A stretch of 64,000 nt of DNA, from contig OU744447.1 in NCBI GenBank assembly GCA_916610825.1, positions 15,111,751 to 15,175,750 of the forward strand, written 5' to 3'. The position numbers and the translations under genes were made by a program. The notes beneath the pieces were generated by a model, which had not been told where the DNA came from, did not search any database, and saw only the letters and a program-made list of their open reading frames with translations. Origin of the DNA: Haliclystus octoradiatus. Its lineage: Eukaryota > Cnidaria > Staurozoa > Stauromedusae > Haliclystidae. Positions 43,163 to 56,464 of the stretch are shown here, piece by piece (position 1 is the stretch's first letter; the number at the start of each line of letters is the position of its first letter).

Positions 43163-43893
43163 CTAAGTATACCTGCTTTGAGCTAGTAAAGAGTCAATGG
43201 TAGCATTTGTGATCTCGTAACAATAAAAAATCATCCACTAAAATGTAGAAATGATTTGGAGAGGAGTGGCCTGTATCTACTATGATCTAATAATGATCTA
43301 CAAATATTATACATCTACCCAGTATGATCCAGTAATGAGTCACTTGTATCCACTGTCATCTATTGACCTAGTAATAATTTTCATCTACACACCGTGATCT
43401 AGCAATAATGATTGTTATCCTCTATGATCTATTTGTTATCTAGAAAGAACTAACATATGTCCACTATGACCTACTGATTATAAATTAGTATTGTACATCT
43501 ACCCACTATGATCTAGTAATTATGTACATCAACCCAATATGATATAGCAATGAATCACTTGTATCCACTATGATCTAGAAGTGATTGTAGAGGTTTTGCT
43601 TCCACCCACTATGTTCTAGAAATGATCTAGAAATATTATACATCTACCCACTATGATTATGTGTGACTTCAATTGAATCAACCATGATCTGTTATTAATC
43701 TAGAAAGAACTACCTTTTATCCACAATGATCTATTAATGATCTAGTAATATAGTTCGCCTAGTTACTATGATCAGTTAATGAGTTCATCGTATCCAATAT
43801 GATTTAGGAGTGATGTAGAATAGAGTTACTTGCATATATTATGATCTAGTGGTGATCTAGAAAGAAAATGCTTTATCAACTATGATCTAGCAG
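43163..43893 (+). repeat. D cassette 12, 731 bp
   Basis: Second of the 1769 bp pair. It lacks the extra C of cassette 11, so that insertion came after the pair formed or lies on the other lineage. It shares TATACCTGC with cassettes 8 and 11. Confidence 0.9.
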
Positions 43894-45230
43894 TGATCTA
43901 GTAATAATGTAAACCTACCCACTATGATCTACTAAAACTTACATCTACCCACTTTGTTCTAGTAGTGAGTCTCTTGTATTCACTATGATGAATAGGGATA
44001 TAGAAATGAGTGGTTTTTATCTACTATGATCTAGCTATCATCTAAAAAAATGTTCATCTATCCTTTATCATCTGCTATTGATCTAATATTAATGTCCATC
44101 TACCCACTATGATCTAGTAAGAAGTCTCCTGTATTTACCATGATGTATAGGGATCTAGAAATGAGCGACTTGTATCTACTATGATCTTGTTATCATGTAC
44201 AAAATATGTTTATCTATCTACCATCATCTGTTAATGATCTAATAATAATGTCCATCTACCCACTATGATCTAGAAGTAATGTACATATTACCACTATGAT
44301 GTAGAATAATGTACAAATACCCACTATGATCTAGTAAAAAGTTACATCTACCCACTATGGTCTAGTGACAAGTCTCTTGTATTCATTCTGATGTATAGGG
44401 ATCTTGAAAAGAGTCACTTGTATTTACTATGATCTAGTTATGATCTACAAATAATGTTCATCAATCCACTATCATCTGGTAATAATCTAATATTAATGTC
44501 CATCTACCCACTATGATCTAGTAATAAGTCTTCTGTATTTACCATGATGTATAGGGATCTAGAAATGAGTGACTTGTTTCTACTATGATCTAGCTATGAT
44601 CTACAAAAATGTTCATCTATCCACAATCATCATGTAATGATCTATTATTTATGTGCATCTACCGGATATGATCTAGTAATAATGTAGATTAGGACCACTA
44701 TGATCTAGAATAATGTACATATACCCACTATGATCAAGTAAAAAGTTACATCTACCCACTATGATCTAGTGATAAGTCTCTTGCATTCGCTATGATGTAA
44801 AGGGATCTTGAAAGGGTGACTTGTATCTACTATGATCTAGTTATGATCTACAAATAATGTTTATCTATCTACTATCATCTGGTAATGATCAGATATTAAT
44901 GTCCATCTACCCGATATGATCTAAGAATAATGTACATATGACAACTATGATATAGAAATAATGTACATATACCCGCTATGATCTAGTCTAAACTTACATC
45001 TACCTATCATGAACCAGTAATAAGTATACTGTATTCACTATGATGTATAGGGATCTAGAAAAGAGTGACTTGTTTCTACTATGCTCTAGTTATGATCTAC
45101 AAATAATGTTCAACTATCCACTATGACCTGGTAATGATCTAATAGTAATGTCCCTGTGCCCACTATGATCTAGTAGTATTGTACATCTACCCACTATGAT
45201 CTGGTAATAATGTATATATACCCGATATGA

Positions 45231-45441
45231 TATAACAATGAATCACTTGTATCCACTATAACCTAGTAGTGATTTGGTGAGGTGTTGATTGTATCCACTA
45301 TGTTGCAGAATTGATCTAGAAATATTATACATCTATCCACTATGATCTAGTGAAAAGTCAATTGAATCCACCGTGATCTGTTATCAATCTAGAAAGAAGT
45401 ACCTTTTATCCACAATGATCTATTAATGATCTAATAATATG
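45231..45441 (+). repeat. d relic, long form (G1)
   Basis: Matches the E1 relic at offset 15,974. It has GTTGCAGAATTG near 45303 where E1 has GTTCCAGAATTG. Confidence 0.8.
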
Positions 45442-46638
45442 ATTACCCATTATGATCTGTCAATAATGTTTATATGACCACTATGATCTAGAAATAATGT
45501 ACATATAACTACCATGATCTAGTAAAAACTTAAATCTACCAACTATGATCTAGTCTTAAGTCTCCTGTGTTTACCACGATGTATAGGGATCTAGAAATGA
45601 ATGACTTGAATCTACTATGATCTAGTAATGATCTACAAAAAATGTTCATCTATCCACTATCATCTGGAAATAATCTAATATTAATGTCCATCTACACACT
45701 ATGATCTAGTAATAAGTCTTCTGTATTTACGATGATGTATAGGGATCTAGAAATGAGTGACTTGTATCCACTATGATCTAGCAGTGATCTAGTAATAATG
45801 TAAACCTACGCAATTTGATCTACTAAAACTTACATCTACCCACTTTGTTCTAGTAATAAGTCTCTTGTATTCATTATGATGTATAGGTATCTAGAATAGC
45901 GTGGTTTGTGTCTACTATGATCTAGTCATGATTACCCACCATGATCTGTCAATAATGATTATATGACCGTTATGATCCAGAAATTATGTACATATAAGTA
46001 CTATGATCTAGTAAAAACTTACATCTACCCACTATGATCTAGTAATAAGTCTCCTGTATTCACTTTGAGGTATGGGGATCTAGAAAGAGTGACTTGTATC
46101 TACTATGATCTAGTTATGATCTACAAAAAATTTTCATCTATCCACTATCATCTGGTAATGATCTAATATCAATGTCCATCTAGCCACTATGACTTAGTAA
46201 TAATGTACATATGACCACAACGATCTAGAAACAATGTATATATACCCACTATGATCTAGTAAAAAGTTACATCTTCCCACTATGATCTAGTGATAAGTCT
46301 CTTGCATTCACTATGATGTATAGGGATCTTGAAATGGTGACTTGTATCTACTATGATCTAGTTATGATCTACAAATAATGTTTATCTATCTACTATCATC
46401 TGGTAATGATCTGATATTAATGTCCATCTACCCGATATGATCTAGGAATAATGTACATATGACAACTATGATCTAGTAATAATGTCCATCTACCAACTAT
46501 GATCTAGTAATAATGTACATATGATTAATATGATCTAGAAATAATGTACATATACCCACTATGATCTAGTAATAATTTCATTTTACCAACTATGATCTAG
46601 TAATATTGTACATATGACCAATATGATCTAGAAATAAT

Positions 46639-47286
46639 CTAAGTATACCCGCTTTGAGCTAGTAAAGAGTCAATGGTAGCATTTGTGATCTCGTAACAAT
46701 AAAAAATCATCCACTAAAATGTAGAAATGATTTGGAGAGGAGTGGCCTGTATCTACTATGATCTAATAATGATCTACAAATATTATACATCTACCCAGTA
46801 TGATCCAGTAATGGGTCACTTGTATCCACTGTCATCTATTGACCTAGTAATAATTTTCATCTACACACCGTGATCTAGCAATAATGATTGTTATCCTCTA
46901 TGATCTATTTGTTATCTAGAAAGAACTAACATATGTCCACTATGACCTACTGATTAAAAAAAGGTATTGTACATCTACCCACTATGATCTAGTAATTATG
47001 TACATCAACCCAATATGATATAGCAATGAATCGCTTGTATCCACTATGATTATGTGTGACTTCAATTGAATCAACCATGATCTGTTATTAATCTAGAAAG
47101 AACTACCTTTTATCCACAATGATCTATTAATGATCTAGTAATATAGTTCGCCTAGTTACTATGATCAGTTAATGAGTTCATCGTATCCAATATGATTTAG
47201 GAGTGATGTAGAATAGAGTTACTTGCATATATTATGATCTAGTGGTGATCTAGAAAGAAAATGCTTTATCAACTATGATCTAGCAG
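46639..47286 (+). repeat. D cassette 13, 83 bp deletion
   Basis: 648 bp. The 83 bases between two CACTATGAT words are missing, so AATCGCTTGTATCCACTATG joins directly to ATTATGTGTGAC. A cluster of changes produces GATTAAAAAAAGGTATTG at 46952 in place of GATTATAAATTAGTATTG, and ATGGGTCAC near 46812 is private. All recur in cassette 16. Confidence 0.93.
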
Positions 47287-50259
47287 TGATCTAGTAATAA
47301 TGTAAACCTACCCACTATGATCTACTAAAACTTACATCTACCCACTTTGTTCTAGTAGTGAGTCTCTTGTATTCACTATGATGAATAGGGATATAGAAAA
47401 GAGTGGTTTGTATCTACTATGATCTAGCTATCATCTAAAAAAATGTTCATCAATCCACTATCATCTGGTATTGATCTAATATTAATGTCTATCTACCCAC
47501 TATAATCTAGTAATAATGTTTATATGACCACTATGATCTAGAAATAATGTACATATAACTACCATGATCTAGTAAAAACTCACATCTACCCACTATGATC
47601 TAGTAAGAAGTCTCCTGTATTTACCATGATGTATAGGGATCTAGAAATGAGCGACTTGTATCTACTATGATCTAGTTATCATGTACAAAATATGTTTATC
47701 TATCTACCATCATCTGTTAATGATCTAATATTAATGTCCATCTACCCACTATGATCTAGTAGTAATGTACATATGACCACTATGATGTAGAATAATGTAC
47801 AAATACCCACTATGATCTAGTAAAAAGTTACATCTACCCGCTATAGTCTAGTGACAAGTCTCTTGTATTCATTCTGATGTATAGGGATCTTGAAAAGAGT
47901 CACTTGTATTTACTATGATCTAGTTATGATCTACAAATAATGTTCATCAATCCACTATCATCTGGTAATAATCTAATATTAATGTCCATCTACCCATTAT
48001 GATCTAGTAATAAGTCTTCTGTATTTACCATGATGTATAGGGATCTAGAAATGATTGACTTTTATCCACTATGATCTAGCAGTGATCTAGTAATAATGTA
48101 AACCTACCCACTATGATCTACTAAAACTTACATCTACCCACTTTGTTCTAGTACTAAGTCTCTTGTATTCACTATGATGAATAGGGTTATAGAAAAGAGT
48201 GGTTTGTATCTACTATGATCTAGTCATGATTATCCACTATGATTTGTCAATAATGTTTATATGACCACTATGATCTAGTAATAATGTTTATATGACTACT
48301 ATGATCTAGAAATAATGTACATATAACTACCATGATCTAGTAAGAATTTACATCTACGCACTATGATCTAGTAATAAGTCTAATGTATTCATTATGATGT
48401 ATGGGGATCTAGAAACGAGTGACTTGTATCTACTATGATCTAGCTATGATCTACAAAAATGTTCATCTATCCACAATCATCATGTAATGATCTATTATTT
48501 ATGTGCATCTACCGGATATGATCTAGTAAAAATGTAGATTAGGACCACTATGATCTAGAATAATGTACATATACCCACTATGATCTAGTAAAAACTTACA
48601 TCTACCCACTATGATCTAGTAATAAGTCTCCTGTATTCACTATCATGTATGGGGATCTAGAAAGAGTGACTTGTATCTACTATGATCTAGTTATGATCTA
48701 CAAATAATGCTTATCTATCTACTATCATCTGATAATGATCTTATATTAATGTCCATCTACCCACTATGATCTAGTTATAATGTTTATATGACCAGTATGA
48801 TCTAGAAATAATGTACATAGAACTACCATGATCTAGTAAAAATTTACATCTACGCACTATGATCTAGTAAAAAGTTACATCTACCCACTATGGTCTAGTG
48901 ACAAGTCTCTTGTATTCATTCTGATGTATAGGGATCTTGAAAAGAGTCACTTGTATTTACTATGATCTAGTTATGATCTACAAATAATGTTCATCAATCC
49001 ACTATCATCTGGTAATAATCTAATATTAATGTCCATCTACCCACTATGATCTAGTAATAAGTCTTCTGTATTAACCATGATGTATAGGGATCTAGAAATG
49101 AGTGACTTGTTTCTACTATGATCTAGCTATGATCTACAAAAATGTTCATCTATTCACAATCATCATGTAATGATCTATTATTTATGTGCATCTACCGGAT
49201 ATGATCTAGTAATAATGTAGATTAGGACCACTATGATCTAGAATAATGTACATATACCCACTATGATCTAGTAAAAACTTACATCTACCCACTATGATCT
49301 AGTAATAAGTCTCCTGTATTCACTATCATGTATGGGGATCTAGAAAGAGTGACTTGTATCTACTATTATCTAGTTATGATCTACAAATAATGCTTATCTA
49401 TCTACTATCATCTGATAATGATCTTATATTAATGTCCATCTACCCACTATGATCTAGTTATAATGTTTATATGACCAGTATGATCTAGAAATAATGTACA
49501 TATAACTACCATGATCTAGTAAAAATTTACATCTACGCACTATGATCTAGTAATAAGTCTAATGTATTCATTATGATGTATGGGGATCTAGAAACGAGTG
49601 TCTTGTATCTACTATGATCTAGCTATGATCTACAAAAATGTTCATCTATCCACAATCATCATGTAATGATCTATTATTTATGTGCATCTACCGGATATGA
49701 TCTAGTAATAATGTAGATTAGGACCACTATGATCTAGAATAATGTACATATACCCACTATGATCAAGTAAAAAGTTACATCTACCCACTATGATCTAGTG
49801 ATAAGTCTCTTGCATTCGCTATGATGTAAAGGGATCTTGAAAGGGTGACTTGTATCTACTATGATCTAGTTATGATCTACAAATAATGTTTATCTATCTA
49901 CTATCATCTGGTAATGATCAGATATTAATGTCCATCTACCCGATATGATCTAAGAATAATGTACATATGACAACTATGATATAGAAATAATGTACATATA
50001 CCCGCTATGATCTAGTCAAAACTTACATCTACCTATCATGAACCAGTAATAAGTCTACTGTATTCACTATGATGTATAGGGATCTAGAAAAGAGTGACTT
50101 GCATCTACTATGCTCTAGTTATGATCTACAAATAATGTTCAACTATCCACTATGACCTGGTAATGATCTAATAGTAATGTCCCTGTACCCACTATGATCT
50201 AGTAGTATTGTACATCTACCCACTATGATCTGGTAATAATGTATATATACCCGATATGA

Positions 50260-50367
50260 TATAACAATGAATCACTTGTATCCACTATAACCTAGTAGTG
50301 ATTTGGTGAGGTGTTGATTGTATCCACTATGTTCCAGAATTGATCTAGAAATATTATACATCTACCC
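50260..50367 (+). repeat. d relic, short form (G1)
   Basis: Short form with TTTGGTGAGG at 50302. G1 therefore contains both relic forms about 5 kb apart, joining E-like and A-like ancestry in one unit. Confidence 0.75.
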
Positions 50368-51122
50368 ACTATGATCTAGTAATAAGTCTTCTGTATTTAC
50401 GATGATGTATAGGGATCTAGAAATGAGTGACTTGTATCCACTATGATCTAGCAGTGATCTAGTAATAATGTAAACCTACGCAATTTGATCTACTAAAACT
50501 TACATCTACCCACTTTGTTCTAGTAATAAGTCTCTTGTATTCATTATGATGTATAGGTATCTAGAATAGCGTGGTTTGTGTCTACTATGATCTAGTCATG
50601 ATTACCCACCATGATCTGTCAATAATGTTTATATGACCGCTATGATCTAGAAATTATGTACATATAACTACTATGATCTAGTAAAAACTTACATCTACCC
50701 ACTATGATCTAGTAATAAGTCTCCTGTATTCACTATGATGTATGGGGATCTAGAAAGAGTGACTTGTATCTACTATGATCTAGTTATGATCTACAAAAAA
50801 TGTTTATCTATCCACTATCATCTGGTAATGATCTAATATTAATGTCCATCTACCCACTATGATTTAGTAATAATGTACATATGACCACTACGATCTAGAA
50901 ACAATGTACATATACCCACTATGATCTAGTAAAAAGTTACATCTTCCCACTATGATCTAGTGATAAGTCTCTTGCATTCACTATGATGTATAGGGATCTT
51001 GAAATGGTGACTTGTATCTACTATGATCTAGTTATGATCTACAAATAATGTTTATCTATCTACTATCATCTGGTAATGATCTGATATTAATGTCCATCTA
51101 CCCGATATGATCTAGGAATAAT

Positions 51123-53139
51123 GTACATATGACAACTATGATCTAGTAATAATGTCCATCTACCAACTATGATCTAGTAATAATGTACATATGATTAATA
51201 TGATCTAGAAATAATGTACATATACCCACTATGATCTAGTAATAATTTCATTTTACCAACTATGATCTAGTAATATTGTACATATGACCAATATGATATA
51301 GAAATAATCTAAGTATACCCGCTTTGAGCTAGTAAAGAGTCAATGGTAGCATTTGTGATCTCGTAACAATAAAAAATCATCCACTAAAATGTAGAAATGA
51401 ATTGGAGAGGAGTGGCCTGTATCTACTATGATCTAATAATGATCTACAAATATTATACATCTACCCAGTATGATCCAGTAATGAGTCACTTGTATCCACT
51501 GTCATCTATTGACCTAGTAATAATTTTCATCTACACACCGTTATCTAGCAATAATGATTGTTATCCTCTATGATCTATTTGTTATCTAGAAAGAACTAAC
51601 ATATGTCCACTATGACCTACTGATTATAAATTAGTATTGTACATCTACCCACTATGATCTAGTAATTATGTACATCAACCCAATATGATATAGCAATGAA
51701 TCACTTGTATCCACTATGATCTAGAAGTGATTGTAGAGGTTTTGCTTCCACCCACTATGTTCTAGAAATGATCTAGAAATATTACACATCTACCCACTAT
51801 GATTATGTGTGACTTCAATTGAATCAACCATGATCTGTTATTAATCTAGAAAGAACTACCTTTTATCCACAATGATCTATTAATGATCTAGTAATATAGT
51901 TCGCCTAGTTACTATGATCAGTTAATGAGTTCATCGTATCCAATATGATTTAGGAGTGATGTAGAATAGAGTTACTTGCATATATTATGATCTAGTGGTG
52001 ATCTAGAAAGAAAATGCTTTATCAACTATGATCTAGCAGTGATCTAGTAATAATGTAAACCTACCCACTATGATCTACTAAAACTTACATCTACCCACTT
52101 TGTTCTAGTAGTGAGTCTCTTGTATTCACTATGATGAATAGGGATATAGAAAAGAGTGGTTTGTATCTACTATGATCTAGCTATCATCTAAAAAAATGTT
52201 CATCAATCCACTATCATCTGGTATTGATCTAATTTTAATGTCTATCTACCCACTATAATCTAGTAATAATGTTTATATGACCACTATGATCTAGAAATAA
52301 TGTACATATAACTACCATGATCTAATAAAAACTTACATCTACGCACTATGATCTAGTAATAAGTTTCCTGTATTTCGAATGATGTATAGGGATCTAGAAA
52401 TGAGTGACTTGTATCTACTATGATCTAGTTATCATCTACAAAAAATGTTCATCTATCCACTATCATCTGGTATTGATCTAATATTAATGTCCATCTACCC
52501 ACTATGATCTAGTAAGAAGTTTCCTCTATTTACCATGATGTATAGGGATCTAGAAATGAGCGACTTGTATCTACTATGATCTAGTTATCATGTACAAAAT
52601 ATGTTTATCTATCTACCATCATCTGTTAATGATCTAATATTAATGTCCATCTACCCACTATGATCTAGTAGTAATGTACATATGACCACTATGATGTAGA
52701 ATAATGTACAAATACCCACTATGATCTAGTAAAAAGTTACATCTACCCACTATGGTCTAGTGACAAGTCTCTTGTATTCATTCTGATGTATAGGGATCTA
52801 GAAAGAGTGACTTGTATCTACTATGATCTAGTTATGATCTACAAAAAATGTTCATCTATCCACTATCATCTGGTAATGATCTAAAATTAATGTCCATATA
52901 CCCACTATGATTTAGTAATAATGTACATATGACCACTACGATCTAGAAACAATGTACATATACCCACTATGATCTAGTGATAAGTCTTTTGCATTCACTA
53001 TGATGTATAGGGATCTTGAAATGGTGACTTGTATCTACTATGATCTAGTTATGATCTACAAATAATGTTTATCTATCTACTATCATCTGGTAATGATCTG
53101 ATATTAATGTCCATCTACCCGATATGATCTAGGAATAAT
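51123..53139 (+). repeat. 2017 bp unit (G1, first)
   Basis: It has the same architecture and length as the 2017 bp unit at position 4, in a different large segment 51 kb away. It recurs in G2 starting at 62146. It carries private changes: GATATAG near 51296, GATGAATTGG near 51398 and CTAATTTTAATG near 52229. Confidence 0.85.
51309..52039 (+). repeat. D cassette 14, 731 bp
   Basis: G1 copy at the head of the 2017 bp unit. It has TTACACATC near 51783, otherwise seen only in cassettes 1 and 17, and AATGAATTGGAG near 51397. The link to cassette 1 suggests G1 and A1 descend from the same 2017 bp lineage. Confidence 0.9.
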
Positions 53140-54920
53140 GTACATATGACAACTATGATCTAGTAATAATGTCCATCTACCAACTATGATCTAGTAATAA
53201 TGTACATATGATTAATATGATCTAGAAATAATGTACATATACCCACTATGACCTAGTAATAATTTCATTTTACCAACTATGATCTAGTAATATTGTACAT
53301 ATGACCAATATGATCTAGAAATAATCTAAGTATACCCGCTTTGAGCTAGTAAAGAGTCAATGGTAGCATTTGTGATCTCGTAACAATAAAAAATCATCCA
53401 CTAAAATGTAGAAATGATTTGGAGAGGAGTGGCCTGTATCTACTATGATCTAATAATGATCTACAAATATTATACATCTACCCAGTATGATCCAGTAATG
53501 AGTCACTTGTATCAACTGTCATCTATTGACCTAGTAATAATTTTCATCTACACACCGTGATCTACCAATAATGATTGTTATCCTCTATGATCTATTTGTT
53601 ATCTAGAAAGAACTAACATATGTCCACTATGACCTACTGATTATAAATTAGTATTGTACATCTACCCACTATGATCTAGTAATTATGTACATCAACCCAA
53701 TATGATATAACAATGAATCACTTGTATCCACTATGATCTAGCAGTGATTGTAGAGGTTTTGCTTCCACCCACTATCTTCTAGAACTGATCTAGAAATATT
53801 ATACATCTACCCACTATGATTATGTGTGACTTCAATTGAATCAACCATGATCTGTTATTAATCTAGAAAGAACTACCTTTTATCCACAATGATCTATTAA
53901 TGATCTAGTAATATAGTTCGCCCTTTTACTATGATCAGTTAATGAGTTCATCGTATCCAATATGATTTAGGAGTGATGTAGAATAGAGTTACTTGCATAT
54001 ATTATGATCTAGTGGTGATCTAGAAAGAAAATGCTTTATCAACTATGATCTAGCAGTGATCTAGTAATAATGTAAACCTACCCACTATGATCTACTAAAA
54101 CTTACATCTACCCACTTTGTTCTAGTAGTGAGTCTCTTGTATTCACTATGATGAATAGGGATATAGAAAAGAGTGGTTTGTATCTACTATGATCTAGCTA
54201 TCATCTAAAAAAATGTTCATCAATCCACTATCATCTGGTATTGATCTAATATTAATGTCTATATACCCACTATAATCTAGTAATAATGTTTATATGACCA
54301 CTATGATCTAGAAATAATGTACATATAACTACCATGATCTAATAAAAACTTACATCTACGCACTATGATCTAGTAATAAGTTTCCTGTATTTCGAATGAT
54401 GTATAGGGATCTAGAAATGAGTGACTTGTATCTACTATGACCTAGTTATCATCTACAAAAAATGTTCATCTATCCACTATTATCTGGTATTGATCTAATA
54501 TTAATGTCCATCTACCCACTATGATCTAGTAAGAAGTTTCCTGTATTTACCATGATGTATAGGGATCTAGAAATGAGCGACTTGTATCTACTATGATCTA
54601 GTTATCATGTACAAAATATGTTTATCTATCTACCATCATCTGTTAATGATCTAATATTAATGTCCATCTACCCACTATCATCTAGTAGTAATGTACATAT
54701 GACCACTATGATGTAGAATAATGTACAAATACCCACTATGATCTAGTAAAAAGTTACATCTACCCACTATGGTCTAGTGACAAGTCTCTTGTATTCATTC
54801 TGATGTATAGGGATCTAGAAAGAGTGACTTGTATCTACTATGATCTAGTTATGATCTACAAAAAATGTTCATCTATCCACTATCATCTGGTAATGATCTA
54901 ATATTAATGTCCATCTACCC
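53140..54920 (+). repeat. 2017 bp unit (G1, second, nearly complete)
   Basis: Tandem partner of 51123-53139. Unlike the A copies, here the second 2017 bp member keeps the match through the 248 bp units until about 54920, where CTAGTAATAAGTCTTCTG takes over. It is a separate 2 kb-scale duplication, or one that was never overwritten. Confidence 0.8.
53326..54056 (+). repeat. D cassette 15, 731 bp
   Basis: Second 2017 bp member in G1. Unusual changes: GTATCAACTG near 53510, CTACCAATAATG near 53564, CACTATCTTCTAGAACTG near 53769, and TTCGCCCTTTTAC near 53919, where other copies have TTCGCCTAGTTAC. It is the most diverged complete copy. Confidence 0.9.
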
Positions 54921-55284
54921 ACTATGATCTAGTAATAAGTCTTCTGTATTTACCATGATGTATAGGGATCTAGAAATGAGTGACTTGTATCCACTATGAT
55001 CTAGCAGTGATCTAGTAATAATGTAAACCTACCCACTATGATCTACTAAAACTTACATCTACCCACTTTGTTCTAGTACTAAGTCTCTTGTATTCACTAT
55101 GATGAATAGGGTTATAGAAAAGAGTGGTTTGTATCTACTATGATCTAGTCATGATTATCCACTATGATTTGTCAATAAGGTTTATATGACAACTATGATC
55201 TAGTAATAATGTTTATATGACCACTATGATCTAGAAATAATGTACATATAACTACCATGATCTAGTAAAAATTTGCATCTACGC

Positions 55285-55888
55285 ACTATGATCTAGTAAT
55301 AAGTCTAATGTATTCATTATGATGTATGGGGATCTAGAAACGAGTGACTTGTATCTACTATGATCTAGCTATGATCTACAAAAATGTTGATCTATCCACA
55401 ATCATCATGTAATGATCTATTATTTATGTGCATCTACCCGATATGATCTAGTAATAATGTAGATTAGGACCACTATGATCTAGAATAATGTACATATACC
55501 CACTATGATCTAGTAAAAATTTACATCTACGCACTATGATCTAGTAATAAGTCTAATGTATTCATTATGATGTATTTGGATCTAGAAACGAGTGACTTGT
55601 ATCTACTATGATCTAGCTATGATCTACAAAAATGTTGATCTATCCACAATCATCATGTAATGATCTATTATTTATGTGCATCTACTGGTTATGATCTAGT
55701 AATAATGTAGATTAGGACCACTATGATCTAGAATAATGTACATATACCCACTATGATCTAGTAAAAACTTACATTTACGCACTATGATCTAGTAATAAGT
55801 CTAATGTATTCATTATGATGTATGGGGATCTACAAACGAGTGACTTGTATCTACTATGATCTAGCTATGATCTACAGAAATGTTCATC
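55285..55888 (+). repeat. Local tandem run of the 248 bp unit
   Basis: Two complete 248 bp units (55285-55532, 55533-55780) and a third cut at the G1/G2 boundary. The preceding words CTAGTAAAAA recur at exactly 248 bp (55262, 55510, 55758). The first two share the private change ATGTTGATC, where relatives have ATGTTCATC. This is the clearest recent amplification at the 248 bp scale, and it sits directly beside the 11 kb duplication junction. Confidence 0.88.
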
Positions 55889-55895
55889 TATCTAC
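55860..55895. other. G1/G2 duplication junction
   Basis: The third 248 bp unit of the local run (TACAGAAATGTTCATC) leads into TCTACTATCATCTGGTAATG of the G start. At 44866 the same G start follows ATAATGTTTATC instead. Confidence 0.85.
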
Positions 55896-56253
55896 TATCA
55901 TCTGGTAATGATCAGATATTAATGTCCATCTACCCGATATGATCTAAGAATAATGTACATATGACAACTATGATATAGAAATAATGTACATATACCCGCT
56001 ATGATCTATTCTAAACTTACATCTACCTATCATGAACCAGTAATACGTCTACTGTATTCACTATGATGTATAGGGATCTAGAAAAGAGTGACTTGTATCT
56101 ACTATCCTCTAGTTATGATCTACAAATAATGTTCAACTATCCACTATGACCTGGTAATGATCTAATAGTAATGTCCCTGTGCCCACTATGATCTAGTAGT
56201 ATTGTACATCTACCCACTATGATCTGGTAATAATGTATATATACCCGATATGA

Positions 56254-56464
56254 TATAACAATGAATCACTTGTATCCACTATAACCTAGTAGTGATTTGG
56301 TGAGGTGTTGATTGTATCCACTATGTTGCAGAATTGATCTAGAAATATTATACATCTATCCACTATGATCTAGTGAAAAGTCAATTGAATCCACCGTGAT
56401 CTGTTATCAATCTAGAAAGAAGTACCTTTTATCCACAATGATCTATTAATGATCTAATAATATG
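56254..56464 (+). repeat. d relic, long form (G2)
   Basis: G2 copy at offset 11,023, including the GTTGCAGAATTG change. Confidence 0.8.

Larger units (their letters stand above)
41292..44865 (+). repeat. Bridge F with a 1769 bp tandem pair
   Basis: The segment joins E2 to G1. It includes the greater part of a tandem pair with period 1769 bp (landmark GTACATATGACAAC at 41208 and 42977; D landmark at 41425 and 43194). The second member loses the match at about 44.3-44.4 kb, where GGATCTTGAAAAGAGTC replaces GGATCTAGAAAGAGTG. The stretch from 42280 on is the partner of 26240 on. Confidence 0.78.
44866..55888 (+). repeat. 11,023 bp duplicated segment, copy G1
   Basis: The longest tandem unit in the window. 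Landmarks recur at exactly 11,023 bp (46453 to 57476, 46670 to 57693, 51123 to 62146, 51340 to 62363, 45273 to 56296, 50302 to 61325). It holds three D cassettes, two d relics, a nested 2017 bp tandem pair, and a short 248 bp amplification just before its right end. The left boundary lies in the shared stretch TCTATCTACTATCATCTGG. Confidence 0.92.
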
